DNA from: Neobacillus sp. FSL H8-0543
GTDB lineage: Bacteria > Bacillota > Bacilli > Bacillales > Cytobacillaceae
Assembly (NCBI RefSeq): GCF_038592905.1
Contig: NZ_CP151943.1
Span: 153,501 to 217,500, forward strand
DNA: 64,000 nt
Direction of reading: 5' to 3'
Part shown: positions 16,986 through 25,512 of the stretch, piece after piece
Layout: every line of letters begins with the position of its first letter
How positions within the stretch are numbered: the first letter of the stretch is position 1
The notes under the pieces: generated by a model
Told to the model about the DNA's origin: nothing
Databases searched by the model: none
Seen by the model: the letters and a program-made list of their open reading frames with translations, nothing else
Position numbers and translations under genes: made by a program

Positions 16986-18239
16986 CTACTCCCCTACCTT
17001 TTTAGGTTTTTTTGTTTCTTTTCCATAATCAATAATTTCAATATCCGCTTTCACCTTAATGTCAGCATCAAGATACGATTTTGCCCAATTAAATTTTTCA
17101 AATTCCTGAATCGTCCCAAAGTATTTTCTGGCGTATAAATCTAACGGGTAGGGTACACCTTTTAATTCCGTCTGTGTTTTTTTAAACAAATCTTCATTCA
17201 CTAATTCGATATGTTTGGCTATGTGTCTTTTTAAAATATGTTGGTTTTTTTTCTCCTTAAAGCTAACCATAGATGGATTTGACATAATTTCCAATTTTAA
17301 TGGGATTGTTATAAAAATCTTTGGCTTCCCATTTTTCAAATCCATTTTTACTTTATTGTTTTTAGTTTTCATGACTCTTGCCGAAATCTCCTTTTCTTCT
17401 TCCTTATTAGAAAAAGGATCAGGTACATTCAACAATATATCTTTGATATTTGTTGTGTCATCAAGAATATTAACCGTGCGTGTTTCTTGACCATTTAGCT
17501 TATTTATCATCACCCCATCTTTGAAAACTGCTGACCCCATAAATTGGGTATCATCAAGCTCGCCGGTTGCATTCACTTGCCCTGCTATGTATTCATCTTC
17601 ACTTTTAATGGCAGGATTCTTTTCTCTTTCAGCTGAGGTGTACATCGCCAAAAAGAGATCTGACCCCCTTTCCACCGTTTGAAAAAAGCGGTAGATAGTA
17701 GAATCAGGGATCATCCCATTATCAATCCCATGATCGATTATGAATTGAAAGTATTTATGTGGTCTTGTTTCCAATTTTGGACGATTCTTTAAAAAATATT
17801 CGCTTGCCTTTTCTTTAGATACTGCCAGATAATTATTCAGTCGAATTTCTTTATCCTTTAATACATCGTAAAAGACCGTTATAAAATCCTTGTCTCCTGC
17901 AAACTCCTCAGAAATAACAAAAATCTTTAATAGTTCATAACTAATATTACGTGAGATGATCGAATTAGCAGTTGCTTTTGCTGTAATGAAATCATTAGCA
18001 TCAAACGTAATGATTTCTCGAGGCTTTTCTGTTGAGCCACCACCGCCTTGCATACTCCCTACTTCGGGATTAGCAATTAGCATGGTGACTTTAATTTTCC
18101 CCTCCTTTTCTGAATGATCAAGTCCTATTCCAATCACAAATGATTTATCTTCAAGTTCTTCACGATCCCAACAGCCTGATAATATGCAGACAATGGCAAA
18201 TAGCAACATTACTTTACATACTGTTTCGATTTTTTCCAT
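16986..18239 (-). CDS. Spore germination receptor C subunit (GerC lipoprotein)
   Basis: A 417-residue Ger(x)C-family protein, the lipid-anchored outer-face subunit of nutrient germination receptors in the spore inner membrane. The lipobox LSGC followed by WDREELEDKSFVIGIGLD is characteristic, with the lipidated cysteine near residue 23. It is third in a gerA-gerB-gerC operon; its start overlaps the end of the B-subunit gene by 26 bp. A small membrane-protein gene follows immediately. The germinant specificity cannot be read from the C subunit. Confidence 0.93.
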   Translation of the reverse strand: MEKIETVCKVMLLFAIVCILSGCWDREELEDKSFVIGIGLDHSEKEGKIKVTMLIANPEVGSMQGGGGSTEKPREIITFDANDFITAKATANSIISRNISYELLKIFVISEEFAGDKDFITVFYDVLKDKEIRLNNYLAVSKEKASEYFLKNRPKLETRPHKYFQFIIDHGIDNGMIPDSTIYRFFQTVERGSDLFLAMYTSAEREKNPAIKSEDEYIAGQVNATGELDDTQFMGSAVFKDGVMINKLNGQETRTVNILDDTTNIKDILLNVPDPFSNKEEEKEISARVMKTKNNKVKMDLKNGKPKIFITIPLKLEIMSNPSMVSFKEKKNQHILKRHIAKHIELVNEDLFKKTQTELKGVPYPLDLYARKYFGTIQEFEKFNWAKSYLDADIKVKADIEIIDYGKETKKPKKVGE

Positions 18240-19323
18240 GTTTAAAGTCTCCTTTTAACAGTGCAGCCAGCCATAAAATGATTGCAATAGCACTGAAAGC
18301 AGGACCCGCTATCATTGCTATTATCGGCTTGAATTCTAAACTAACATCAATTGCTGCTTCTGGAATCGATCCAATTAATAAATAGATTGTCGCGAGTGAT
18401 GGGATTAAAATTTCAAAATCTTTAATTTTAAAAATATGACCGAACATTAGTGCATTGAGATACAAAAATGCAGTGAAACGAATAAATGCTGACATGATCC
18501 ACATAACGAAAAAGATAATTTCTACATTCGGAAGATAACTACCGAGTGAAACATACCGAATCGCTGTGTGGAATGGAAAAGCTGTTCCTCCAAAGGTTAC
18601 ATCGAACATGCAGATAAAAATTAGAACGCAAACACTAATTTGTATGCTTACATAGACAAAAGCAATCCATGTGCCTTTTCGAAATTCTTTGTTTGAAGCA
18701 CAATAAGGGATTAACAAGGTAAACAGAAAAAATTCAGCAAAAAGAGTGAGTCTTTGTGTACCTACCTTCAAAACTTCAAGTTTTCCAGGACCCCAAATCG
18801 GAAAAATTGAATAAATATTGCTATCTTGAGTACTTAATATTAGCGCTAGATACAAAGATAGTACAAAATAAAAAATCATTAAATAGGAAACCGAACCAAT
18901 ATGCTGAATTCCTTTTTTAGCGCCATAGGCACAAACGACCATTAACAGGGCATAGATGATTATGTTTGGGGTTGTTGGAAAATAAAATGTCCGAATGATA
19001 TTTGTATATGTTCTTGAATCGAACGAGATGGCAAACGAGCTAATTACAAAGATAAGAAGACAAACAATAAAACCTATGTATCTTCCGAGTAACTTTTGAA
19101 TGACGGAAAATAGGTTCTTATTTTCATACAAGGACAAAGTCTTTAATAATAAAAAAAGCGGGATAAAAAATAATCCAGCTGACAGGATCGGGATCATCCA
19201 TGCTGCATTTTGTACCTGATTATACAGAGTGGCAGGTGTATCTTCAGATGCTTTGGCCCCAACCATCAATATAGCGATTGACACATATTCACGAATACCG
19301 AGTTTTGCAGGCTGCTGATTCAT
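18214..19323 (-). CDS. Spore germination receptor B subunit (GerAB/GerB permease)
   Basis: A 369-residue membrane protein with ten or so hydrophobic segments, of the amino-acid/polyamine/organocation-like GerAB family, the subunit that binds the germinant. The N-terminal LGIREYVSIAILMVGAKASE and QVQNAAWMIPILSA match the family. The ATG lies 4 bp after the A-subunit stop with AAAGGGA inside that gene's end, indicating coupled translation. It would be made in the developing spore, although no clear sigma-G promoter was identified. Confidence 0.92.
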   Translation of the reverse strand: MNQQPAKLGIREYVSIAILMVGAKASEDTPATLYNQVQNAAWMIPILSAGLFFIPLFLLLKTLSLYENKNLFSVIQKLLGRYIGFIVCLLIFVISSFAISFDSRTYTNIIRTFYFPTTPNIIIYALLMVVCAYGAKKGIQHIGSVSYLMIFYFVLSLYLALILSTQDSNIYSIFPIWGPGKLEVLKVGTQRLTLFAEFFLFTLLIPYCASNKEFRKGTWIAFVYVSIQISVCVLIFICMFDVTFGGTAFPFHTAIRYVSLGSYLPNVEIIFFVMWIMSAFIRFTAFLYLNALMFGHIFKIKDFEILIPSLATIYLLIGSIPEAAIDVSLEFKPIIAMIAGPAFSAIAIILWLAALLKGDFKHGKNRNSM

Positions 19324-19327
19324 TTTC

Positions 19328-20869
19328 TTATCCCTTTCTTTGTTTAACCATATCCTTTGGTTTTAAATACCCTGGGCGAAACCTTTCTTTCATTGGAACA
19401 TGACGGATTATTAAGTCCTTTGATGAGAAAAAATGTGGTGTCATCGGTGCAAAGTAAGAAGTGCCAAATGATTTTAATGAAACTAAATAAAAGAGAGCGG
19501 CAGTAAATAAAGCGATGACTGCATATACACCTAGAAATCCTGCTACAAGAATAAACAAAAAGCGACTGATCCGAATAGCGAAATTCATGCTAACATCACT
19601 GATAATAAATGAGCTTAAGCCTGTTAAGGCAATGACAATAATGACAATCGGACTAATGACATTAGCTTGAACAGCTGCTTGACCTAAAATTAGTGCTCCG
19701 ACAATCCCAATCGTTGGGCCAATTGGGGATGGCACGCGTAATCCCGCTTCTCGAATAAGTTCAAAGGCAATTTCCATCATTAAAACTTCAATTATGGATG
19801 GGAACGGGACACGTTCCCTCGTCCCAGCCATCGCCATTAACAAATCAGGCGGAATCATCCCTACATGAAAATTGGTAATCGCAATATAAAAAGAAGATGT
19901 CAAAACAGCTACAAACAAAGCAATAACACGCAGAATCCTAATGAAATTACCATACGGCGTACGTAGATAATGATCTTCTGGCGAATGGAACAATGCCCAA
20001 AAGGTAGCAGGCAGTATCAGGCTCCCCGGTGAATTTTCCATTAATAATACAATATGACCTTCTTCAATAAATGAAGCCGCTCTGTCCGGTCGCTCCGTAT
20101 ATAATATAGTTGGGAATAACGATCTTGGCCGTTCTTCTAGATATTGCTCTAATATACTTAAATCAATAATCCTGTCCACATCGAGCGAAGATAATTTATC
20201 TTTTATGGTTTGAAGTAGTTCATCATTCACTAAGTCTTTTTCATATGCAAGAAACACAGAGTCTTTCGACCGCTTTGTAATAAGCTGAGCCTCAAAGATT
20301 AGATTTTCATTTTTAATCTTTTTACGGATTAAGGAAATATTATCAATCACCTTTTCGTTAAAGGCTTCTTTTGCTCCTTTTACAATTACCTCATTATCTG
20401 ATTTTTCTATTCCCCGACCACGAATTTTCGTCGTTTGAAAGGCATAACATTGAGAATCGCCTTCCACAAAGAGTATGGTGCCCCCAGAAGTAATAAATTC
20501 AGTAATCTCCCCAATATTCGTGACCGTCGTTTCTATTGGATATGAAACGATATCAGGAATTTTTTCAGATGGCTGCTCAGCTTCAAGTAGTGGTTCCACG
20601 ATGCTTTCTTGAATATTGGTTATATCTACCATGGTACTAATGAAGAAGATAAATGCACGCTTATTAATTGAATGGATGGTAAACTCACGTACCTTAACAT
20701 CCATATTTTTCGGAACACTAAAAATGGACGTAAATGTCGCTAAATTTTTATCTAAATCATTGCTGATATCCTGCTCTTTTTGTTCTATATCCAGTGCATT
20801 GGACTGTTCGTTAAACTGAGGTTCTGGATTAAGTTTCTCTATAAGCGGTTTTAATAGCCTATTCTTCAT
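19328..20869 (-). CDS. Spore germination receptor A subunit (GerA family)
   Basis: A 513-residue first gene of the germination operon. GerA subunits have a large N-terminal cytosolic domain (here about residues 1-290) and a C-terminal membrane domain with about five helices. Family signatures visible are YTERPDRAASFIEEGHIVLL near residue 255, SPEDHYLRTPYGNFIRILR near 300, GMIPPDLLMAMAGTRERVPF near 345, and FELIREAGLRVPSPIGPTIG near 375. The ATG at 20869 sits 6 bp after GGGGGTGG; a GTG codon immediately before it is less well placed. Confidence 0.93.
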   Translation of the reverse strand: MKNRLLKPLIEKLNPEPQFNEQSNALDIEQKEQDISNDLDKNLATFTSIFSVPKNMDVKVREFTIHSINKRAFIFFISTMVDITNIQESIVEPLLEAEQPSEKIPDIVSYPIETTVTNIGEITEFITSGGTILFVEGDSQCYAFQTTKIRGRGIEKSDNEVIVKGAKEAFNEKVIDNISLIRKKIKNENLIFEAQLITKRSKDSVFLAYEKDLVNDELLQTIKDKLSSLDVDRIIDLSILEQYLEERPRSLFPTILYTERPDRAASFIEEGHIVLLMENSPGSLILPATFWALFHSPEDHYLRTPYGNFIRILRVIALFVAVLTSSFYIAITNFHVGMIPPDLLMAMAGTRERVPFPSIIEVLMMEIAFELIREAGLRVPSPIGPTIGIVGALILGQAAVQANVISPIVIIVIALTGLSSFIISDVSMNFAIRISRFLFILVAGFLGVYAVIALFTAALFYLVSLKSFGTSYFAPMTPHFFSSKDLIIRHVPMKERFRPGYLKPKDMVKQRKG

Positions 20870-20981
20870 CACGAACCACCCCCAGTTTTTATCTAGTTTT
20901 CCAATTTAAGGTGCTCTTATGTATAAAAAAACAAAAAAACGAGCCGCAATCATCACTGTCCATCTTTTAATTTTCAAATAT

Positions 20982-21010
20982 AAAAAAATCCCTTCAAAGT
21001 GAAGGGATTC
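20982..21010 (-). terminator. Terminator of the DUF2187 gene
   Basis: AATCCCTTC, loop AAAGT, GAAGGGATT, with a T run on the minus strand. Confidence 0.8.
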
Positions 21011-21074
21011 ATTTCTAATCTTTTTATTGTTTCAAAATGTAAGAACTGATCATGAACATGACCAAAATATAGGT

Positions 21075-21257
21075 TCAATCCGATTGTTTAATTTTGTAGT
21101 TTTTATGATTAACTATGGTTGTAAGTGGTTCATCTTTCGTTTTTGAAAATCCGTATTGAACCATTACAGAGTTTTCCCTAATGCCCGTTACTTTTCCTTC
21201 ATGTTCTTCTCCTTCACGTTTAAAGGAAATAACATCGCCAATTTTCACAGTGGCCAT
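21075..21257 (-). CDS. DUF2187 family protein (YkvS-like)
   Basis: A 60-residue protein of the DUF2187 group, small SH3-like or KOW-like barrels of unknown function. The pattern VKIGDVISFKREGEEHEGKV, then RENSVMVQYG, is typical. The ATG at 21257 is chosen because GAGGTG lies 7 bp upstream; two in-frame starts further upstream overlap that site. It is a single gene with its own terminator, in the gap between the germination operon and the cold-shock gene. Confidence 0.75.
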   Translation of the reverse strand: MATVKIGDVISFKREGEEHEGKVTGIRENSVMVQYGFSKTKDEPLTTIVNHKNYKIKQSD

Positions 21258-21401
21258 TCCCATCACCTCGCCAATATAATGTCCAAAAATTTCTAATGTA
21301 ATACTCCCATTTGCATCAAAGTAATCTGCAGTTTTTTTTAGATTTGCAACTATTTTAAAAAAAGATTAGGGAATGCTCAATTAGTGTGGTATACTTTGTC
21401 T

Positions 21402-21460
21402 ACCATTTTCTTTATGTGTTTGTGTGCCCGCCCTACTCAACTGCAGAGTAGGGTTTTTTT
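21402..21460 (+). ncRNA. Candidate short RNA (promoter plus terminator, no ORF)
   Basis: An extended -10 element TGGTATACT (21387-21395) is followed 35 bp later by an intrinsic terminator, CCCTACTC-AACTGCA-GAGTAGGG then seven T (21431-21460). No credible coding frame lies between, and no plus-strand gene precedes it. The transcript would be about 60 nt. The -35 region is weak. It could be a small RNA or merely a terminator on the antisense side of the gap. Confidence 0.4.
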
Positions 21461-21482
21461 ATGTAATTTTTTCTAAGATAAC

Positions 21483-21512
21483 AAAAAAAGACTCTACAAG
21501 AGAGCCTTTTTA
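21483..21512 (-). terminator. Terminator of the cold-shock gene
   Basis: AAAAAGACTCT and AGAGCCTTTTT form an A/T-flanked stem, read on the minus strand. Confidence 0.7.
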
Positions 21513-21526
21513 TATTTAAGTTCTTA

Positions 21527-21727
21527 TTATGCTTTGCGAACGTTAGTAGCTTGGGGTCCACGTTGACCTTGTTCTACTTCAAATGTTACTGCTTGACCTT
21601 CGTCTAAAGATTTGAAACCTTCGCTTTGGATAGCTGAGAAGTGTACGAATACGTCGTCTCCTGCTTCGCGTTCGATAAATCCGAATCCTTTTTCTGCGTT
21701 AAACCATTTCACTTTACCTTGTTCCAT
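21527..21727 (-). CDS. Cold-shock protein, CspA/CspB family
   Basis: A 66-residue single-domain RNA chaperone. RNP1 (KGFGFIER) and RNP2 (VFVHFSAI) are intact, and the domain starts [14 protein letters not shown] as in Bacillus Csp proteins. It binds single-stranded RNA and DNA and melts secondary structure in the cold. The ATG follows GAGGAGG at good spacing. A roughly 260-bp gap upstream could hold the long 5' leader typical of csp genes, but I could not define a cold box by eye. Confidence 0.95.
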   Translation of the reverse strand: MEQGKVKWFNAEKGFGFIEREAGDDVFVHFSAIQSEGFKSLDEGQAVTFEVEQGQRGPQATNVRKA

Positions 21728-21991
21728 TGTTGTTTCCTCCTCGTGTGCTAAGCACACATTGTGTTACTATCCTTGCATCTTTAAGACAGAAAGTTTTAAA
21801 ACTTAATACCTACCGAAAAACAAAAATAATTCTTCTTTACTATAACAGAGACTTCCCATTAATGCAAATCAATATTCAAAATTTATTTGCACCCCCTATC
21901 ACAAGATGTTCGCCTGAATTTGGCAACCCGTAACCAATACAAATCTGTTATAGTAGTCTAATAAGATGATTTTCGAAAGGAATTAATTAAA

Positions 21992-22819
21992 ATGAAATGT
22001 ATTTCAATTGATTTAGACGGCACTTTATTAAACTCACAGCATCAAATATCTGAGGAGAATCTAGAAGTCCTCAACAAACTACAAGAATTAGGTCATTGTG
22101 TCATTTTAAATACGGGTCGTGCCTATGCAGATGTCATAAAATTAAAAGCGCTCCAAAATATGGAGCTTCCGATATTTTGCATTAATGGTTCTATCCTATA
22201 CTCAGCGGCAAGAGAACGGTTATATGAGGCAACTTTAACAACTTCTGCTTATGAAGAAATATTTGCGATTTTACAAGGATTGGGTGTAGGAATTCTCGTA
22301 TATACAAATTATGGAGGTTTCCCTTCCACCTTGCCACCGCTACATGGAAAAACAAAAGAGGAGTTAAATTCCCTTTTTCAAGAATTCAATTATGACGAAA
22401 TTCTTGAAAAAGACAATCTGAAAATTTATAAACTAATTGCGTTGTTGCAAGAGAACCAATTAGACAAAATTGAAGTAGTGAAAACTGCTCTAACTGGAAG
22501 AACTGATATTTCAACCGCCACCTCTTTTCCAAACATTATGGAGATTACTTCAATTGAAGCGAATAAAGGAAAGGCTTTATTACGTTACCAGCAGATGATG
22601 GACCTATCTTTTGATGAAATTATTGCATTTGGAGATGGGGGCAATGATCTAGCTCAATTTGAAGTTGCCACTACTTCTGTTGCGATGGGAAATGCTCCTC
22701 TCGCCATTCAACAAAAAGCTGACATTATAACGAAAACTAATGACGAAGATGGGTTTGCTTATGCTGTTCGTCATCTATTAGATTTACTCAAGACAGATGA
22801 AAAAATCTCAATATCCTAG
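21992..22819 (+). CDS. Cof-type HAD-IIB phosphatase
   Basis: A 275-residue HAD-IIB hydrolase. Motif I is DLDGTLLNS at residues 7-15, motif II VILNTGRAY near 38, the motif III lysine lies in the SIEANKGKALLRY region near 190, and motif IV is GDGGNDLAQFE near 212 followed by SVAMGNAP. It is a cytosolic phosphatase of unknown substrate and the second such enzyme in this window. It has its own terminator and the weak ribosome site AAAGGAATT. Confidence 0.88.
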   Translation: MKCISIDLDGTLLNSQHQISEENLEVLNKLQELGHCVILNTGRAYADVIKLKALQNMELPIFCINGSILYSAARERLYEATLTTSAYEEIFAILQGLGVGILVYTNYGGFPSTLPPLHGKTKEELNSLFQEFNYDEILEKDNLKIYKLIALLQENQLDKIEVVKTALTGRTDISTATSFPNIMEITSIEANKGKALLRYQQMMDLSFDEIIAFGDGGNDLAQFEVATTSVAMGNAPLAIQQKADIITKTNDEDGFAYAVRHLLDLLKTDEKISIS

Positions 22820-22830
22820 TAAATAAATAA

Positions 22831-22867
22831 ACGAGACGCCAGAAAATGGTGAATCTCGTTTTTTTTT
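22831..22867 (+). terminator. Terminator after the HAD gene
   Basis: ACGAGA-CGCCA and TGGTGAA-TCTCGT form a bulged stem followed by nine or more T. Confidence 0.85.
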
Positions 22868-22926
22868 CCCCTAGAATCACTTTTTGTCGATCAATTTTTT
22901 TATAGTTAAAAGGGCTCGATGTCATT

Positions 22927-23457
22927 TTGAATAATGAAAGGCATAATCTTTTTACTAAAGGGGGGATTTTTATTAGCCAGTCATTTGCAAACAACACTTC
23001 ATCTAGAACCTCGGTGGTATTAGGGGTAGTCTTAGGAGTGATAGGGATTGGACTCATGGTCATTAATATCTTAATTGGGTTTATCTTCGTTATTATTGGG
23101 GCTATATTATTCTTCGTCATTCGTTACTTTGCCAACGATACTTCAGTTTCTTGTCATGAGGATGGATTTATTGTAACGGTTATCAATAAAAGAAAAGGAA
23201 CCTCTGTCCATGAATATTCCTGGCAGGACGTAACTGAAACGGTTTATTATGAAAAGGATTCTAGCGGTGAGAATAACACCACCACTTGTTATTTTCAGGC
23301 TAAAACCGAAATTGGTGTTGCATTTAATCTAGCTGAAATGAAGAATTTTGATGGATTAATTCAGCTTTTCAATAATAATACAAGCCACTTGCCATACTAT
23401 TGGGAAAAACCAAAAGGAATGTTTAAAACCAGTTATGTAAAACAAAATCGGATTTGA
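22927..23457 (+). CDS. Hypothetical membrane protein, two helices plus soluble domain
   Basis: A protein of up to 176 residues. Two hydrophobic segments (VVLGVVLGVIGIGLMVINIL and the following IGFIFVIIGAILFFVIRYF) form a hairpin near residues 30-68, then a soluble domain of about 105 residues with beta-strand character, reminiscent of membrane-anchored PH-like domains. No family recognised. The start is unclear: a TTG at 22927 has AAAAGGG 12 bp upstream, whereas the strong site AAAGGGGGG (22957-22965) stands 6 bp before an ATT codon at 22972, a rare start codon that would give a 161-residue product. Confidence 0.65.
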   Translation: MNNERHNLFTKGGIFISQSFANNTSSRTSVVLGVVLGVIGIGLMVINILIGFIFVIIGAILFFVIRYFANDTSVSCHEDGFIVTVINKRKGTSVHEYSWQDVTETVYYEKDSSGENNTTTCYFQAKTEIGVAFNLAEMKNFDGLIQLFNNNTSHLPYYWEKPKGMFKTSYVKQNRI

Positions 23458-23461
23458 TCTT

Positions 23462-23500
23462 AAAAAAGGTGACTTAACACCGATGCCTGTCACCTTTTTA
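23462..23500. terminator. Bidirectional terminator
   Basis: AAAAAAGGTGAC and GTCACCTTTTTA form a symmetrical stem between two converging genes. The loop includes ACACCGATGCCT, and the motif resembles other GTGAC/GTCAC hairpins in this window. Confidence 0.8.
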
Positions 23501-23508
23501 AGATCGTT

Positions 23509-24609
23509 TTAAACTAGTTCAAGCTGAGTAAATATTTCTGAAAATGATTCTTCTTTTTTTATCTGCATTTCTTGCTGTTCGTTGATTCTTACTTTTCTGT
23601 TCTTTTCAAATTGTTTCAAATACTGTGCGCTAGTGTTATTTTCTAAAAGCGCTCTGGTTACGATTGGAGCTAACACGTGAGCGTCCAATAACCCACAATT
23701 AATTCCAATTGCTCCTGTCGGGGTCATTGTATGTGCGGCATCACCTATGATCACTAAGCCATCCTTAACCCATGTCTCACTGCACGAACTTACTACCTTT
23801 AGACAAACAAAATCCTTCCATGATTGGATATTTCGTAAGACAATATCTTCTAATTCCGGAAAACTGTTTACTAATGGTTCCAGAAATAATTGAAGATCTC
23901 CCTTTTTCAACGAAGGAAATGCCCCCTCTTCGATATTCCAGCCAATTTGGATGCGACCACCCGTTTGCGTGAACAATGCAAGCTGATGTCCATCAACAAA
24001 AACCATCCTTGTCGTTGGCTCCCATCCTTGTGGAGCAGGAATTTTTGCCCATAATACATCGTAACCATGCTTTCTTTGTTCCGTTAGGATATTCGCATGC
24101 TTCCTCACAGTAGAATATCGTCCGTCCGCTCCAACGATAATCTTACTTGTGATTTCTATTTCCTGGCCATCCTTTATCGCATGAACACCTGCATAAAATC
24201 CATTATCATCCTCGATCAACCCGGTTACAGTTGAATTGTATAGGATTTGGAAATGATTATATTGCTCTGACTCTTTAATAATTGCACTCAGTAAATTGGA
24301 CTGTGGAACATGAATGCCCACATGGTCCTCATCGTTAGCAGGTAAAATCGTTTTAACGATATCTTTCCCAGCAAAGTATTCAACCTTACTCATTCTGAGA
24401 AGACCTAGTTCTTCGATTTTATCAAACAATTCATGTTCTCTTAAGATTGCCTCTGTATCTCCGTTAATATGCTCGCCTCTAAACTCCCTACTTACTCCGG
24501 AAGTACGTTCTATTATAATGGTTGACACACCATTTTGGGCTAATAAGTAACCAAGTAAAGTCCCTGCTGGTCCTCCGCCAACAACACAAACATCTGCATG
24601 TAGATTCAA
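23509..24609 (-). CDS. FAD-dependent monooxygenase (UbiH/PHBH-like)
   Basis: A protein of about 366 residues, a group A flavin monooxygenase that hydroxylates an aromatic or polyketide-like substrate with NAD(P)H and O2. Visible are the FAD-binding VCVVGGGPAGTLLGYLLAQ at the N terminus, the DG motif IIVGADGRYSTVRK near 160, and the GD motif VIIGDAAHTMTPTGAIGIN near 285. The TTG at 24609 is preferred because AAGG lies 8 bp upstream; a GTG three codons earlier overlaps that site. No pathway genes adjoin it, so the substrate is open. Confidence 0.85.
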   Translation of the reverse strand: MNLHADVCVVGGGPAGTLLGYLLAQNGVSTIIIERTSGVSREFRGEHINGDTEAILREHELFDKIEELGLLRMSKVEYFAGKDIVKTILPANDEDHVGIHVPQSNLLSAIIKESEQYNHFQILYNSTVTGLIEDDNGFYAGVHAIKDGQEIEITSKIIVGADGRYSTVRKHANILTEQRKHGYDVLWAKIPAPQGWEPTTRMVFVDGHQLALFTQTGGRIQIGWNIEEGAFPSLKKGDLQLFLEPLVNSFPELEDIVLRNIQSWKDFVCLKVVSSCSETWVKDGLVIIGDAAHTMTPTGAIGINCGLLDAHVLAPIVTRALLENNTSAQYLKQFEKNRKVRINEQQEMQIKKEESFSEIFTQLELV

Positions 24610-25023
24610 GTTACTCACCTTCTGGTCTGATTTTATGTTCGTTCAAGCACTTTTTCTGACTTTTTTAAGTAACATTATAGCCAAGCAATAATTTATCAAT
24701 TGAAGTTTTGTAATAAGAAAATAAGTTAAGTATAGATTAACAAAACTGAGGTTATTGGTCAATTATCTGTGAGTAATTACAAATATATGTTCCTTATGGA
24801 TATTTTTACAATCAGCTACTATAGAAGTAGATGCTGTCGTTTATTCCACTGCACCAAGAAACCCTCCAAAGCTGCTGGAGGGTTTCTGCTCAATTGACAT
24901 TAATGAAAGATTTAAGTGGTTTGTACGATAAAGGCAATTTACTATAGAGGATTTTCAATGTAAGGAATTCATTCAGGGGCTGAAGTAACCATACTTGTTG
25001 AAGGCTGAGGTAAATTGAACTAT
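24610..25023. other. Intergenic stretch with one strong hairpin
   Basis: About 400 bp without a convincing gene. The only clear structure is GAAACCCTCCA/TGGAGGGTTTC (about 24859-24887), an 11-bp stem with a 7-base loop, not followed by a long T run. A possible -35/-10 pair (TTATGG, 17 bp, TACTAT) lies about 50 bp upstream on the plus strand, so a short RNA is conceivable. No tRNA or riboswitch fold was recognised. Confidence 0.35.
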
Positions 25024-25299
25024 TTACAATACAATTTTTTCAAGGGATTTATTGATCGCATTCCTAAATGTCCAGATAATGTCAGTAAGGATACCATTCT
25101 CCACCTTTATTTCTTTAAGATCCCAATAAAGTTCATTTTTCCGGTGATAATAAAAACCTCCATCTTGTGACTTTATTATTGTAAGAGTCCCTTTAGGTTT
25201 ATTCGTTTCAATAAAAAGATAATACTTTTCTCCATTCCACTGGGCAAACGATTCGAAGTTTTTAAGAAATTCACGAACTTCATCTTTACTGTTTATCAA
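25024..25299 (-). CDS. Hypothetical protein
   Basis: A protein of about 91 residues, rich in Lys, Glu and aromatic residues, with probable beta structure (YYLFIETNKPKGTLTII, GGFYYHRKNELYWDL). No family recognised. The TTG at 25299 has AAGGAG 8 bp upstream; a GTG at 25308 overlaps the ribosome site. No terminator or partner gene is evident. It is accepted as a gene because of the ribosome site and protein-like composition. Confidence 0.5.
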   Translation of the reverse strand: MINSKDEVREFLKNFESFAQWNGEKYYLFIETNKPKGTLTIIKSQDGGFYYHRKNELYWDLKEIKVENGILTDIIWTFRNAINKSLEKIVL

Positions 25300-25460
25300 A
25301 TTATTCACTCCTTAGTTGTGAGTGGCCAGGGGCTAAGTCATTACCTCCTTTTAAGATTAGAAATATGATTTTATTTATAGACGGATGAAGACCACTATCC
25401 TATTATCTTGGTAACAAGACAAACGGTGTTGGTTATAGGTGCTGAATACAGTATATTCGG

Positions 25461-25508
25461 AAAAAAAACTGCCATGAATATAGACTGACTATATTCATGG
25501 CAATTTTT
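25461..25508. terminator. Terminator of the threonine aldolase operon
   Basis: CTGCCATGAATATA and TATATTCATGGCA form a 13-bp stem flanked by A and T runs on both sides. Confidence 0.88.
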
Positions 25509-25512
25509 CCAT

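Noticed and set aside
22788..23120. Minus-strand open frame opposite the two-helix membrane protein
   Set aside because: It is the complement of hydrophobic coding sequence, crosses a terminator and lacks a ribosome site.
24859..24887. Hairpin as proof of a small RNA
   Set aside because: Stem is good but there is no long T run and the promoter match is weak, so it is only noted as intergenic structure.
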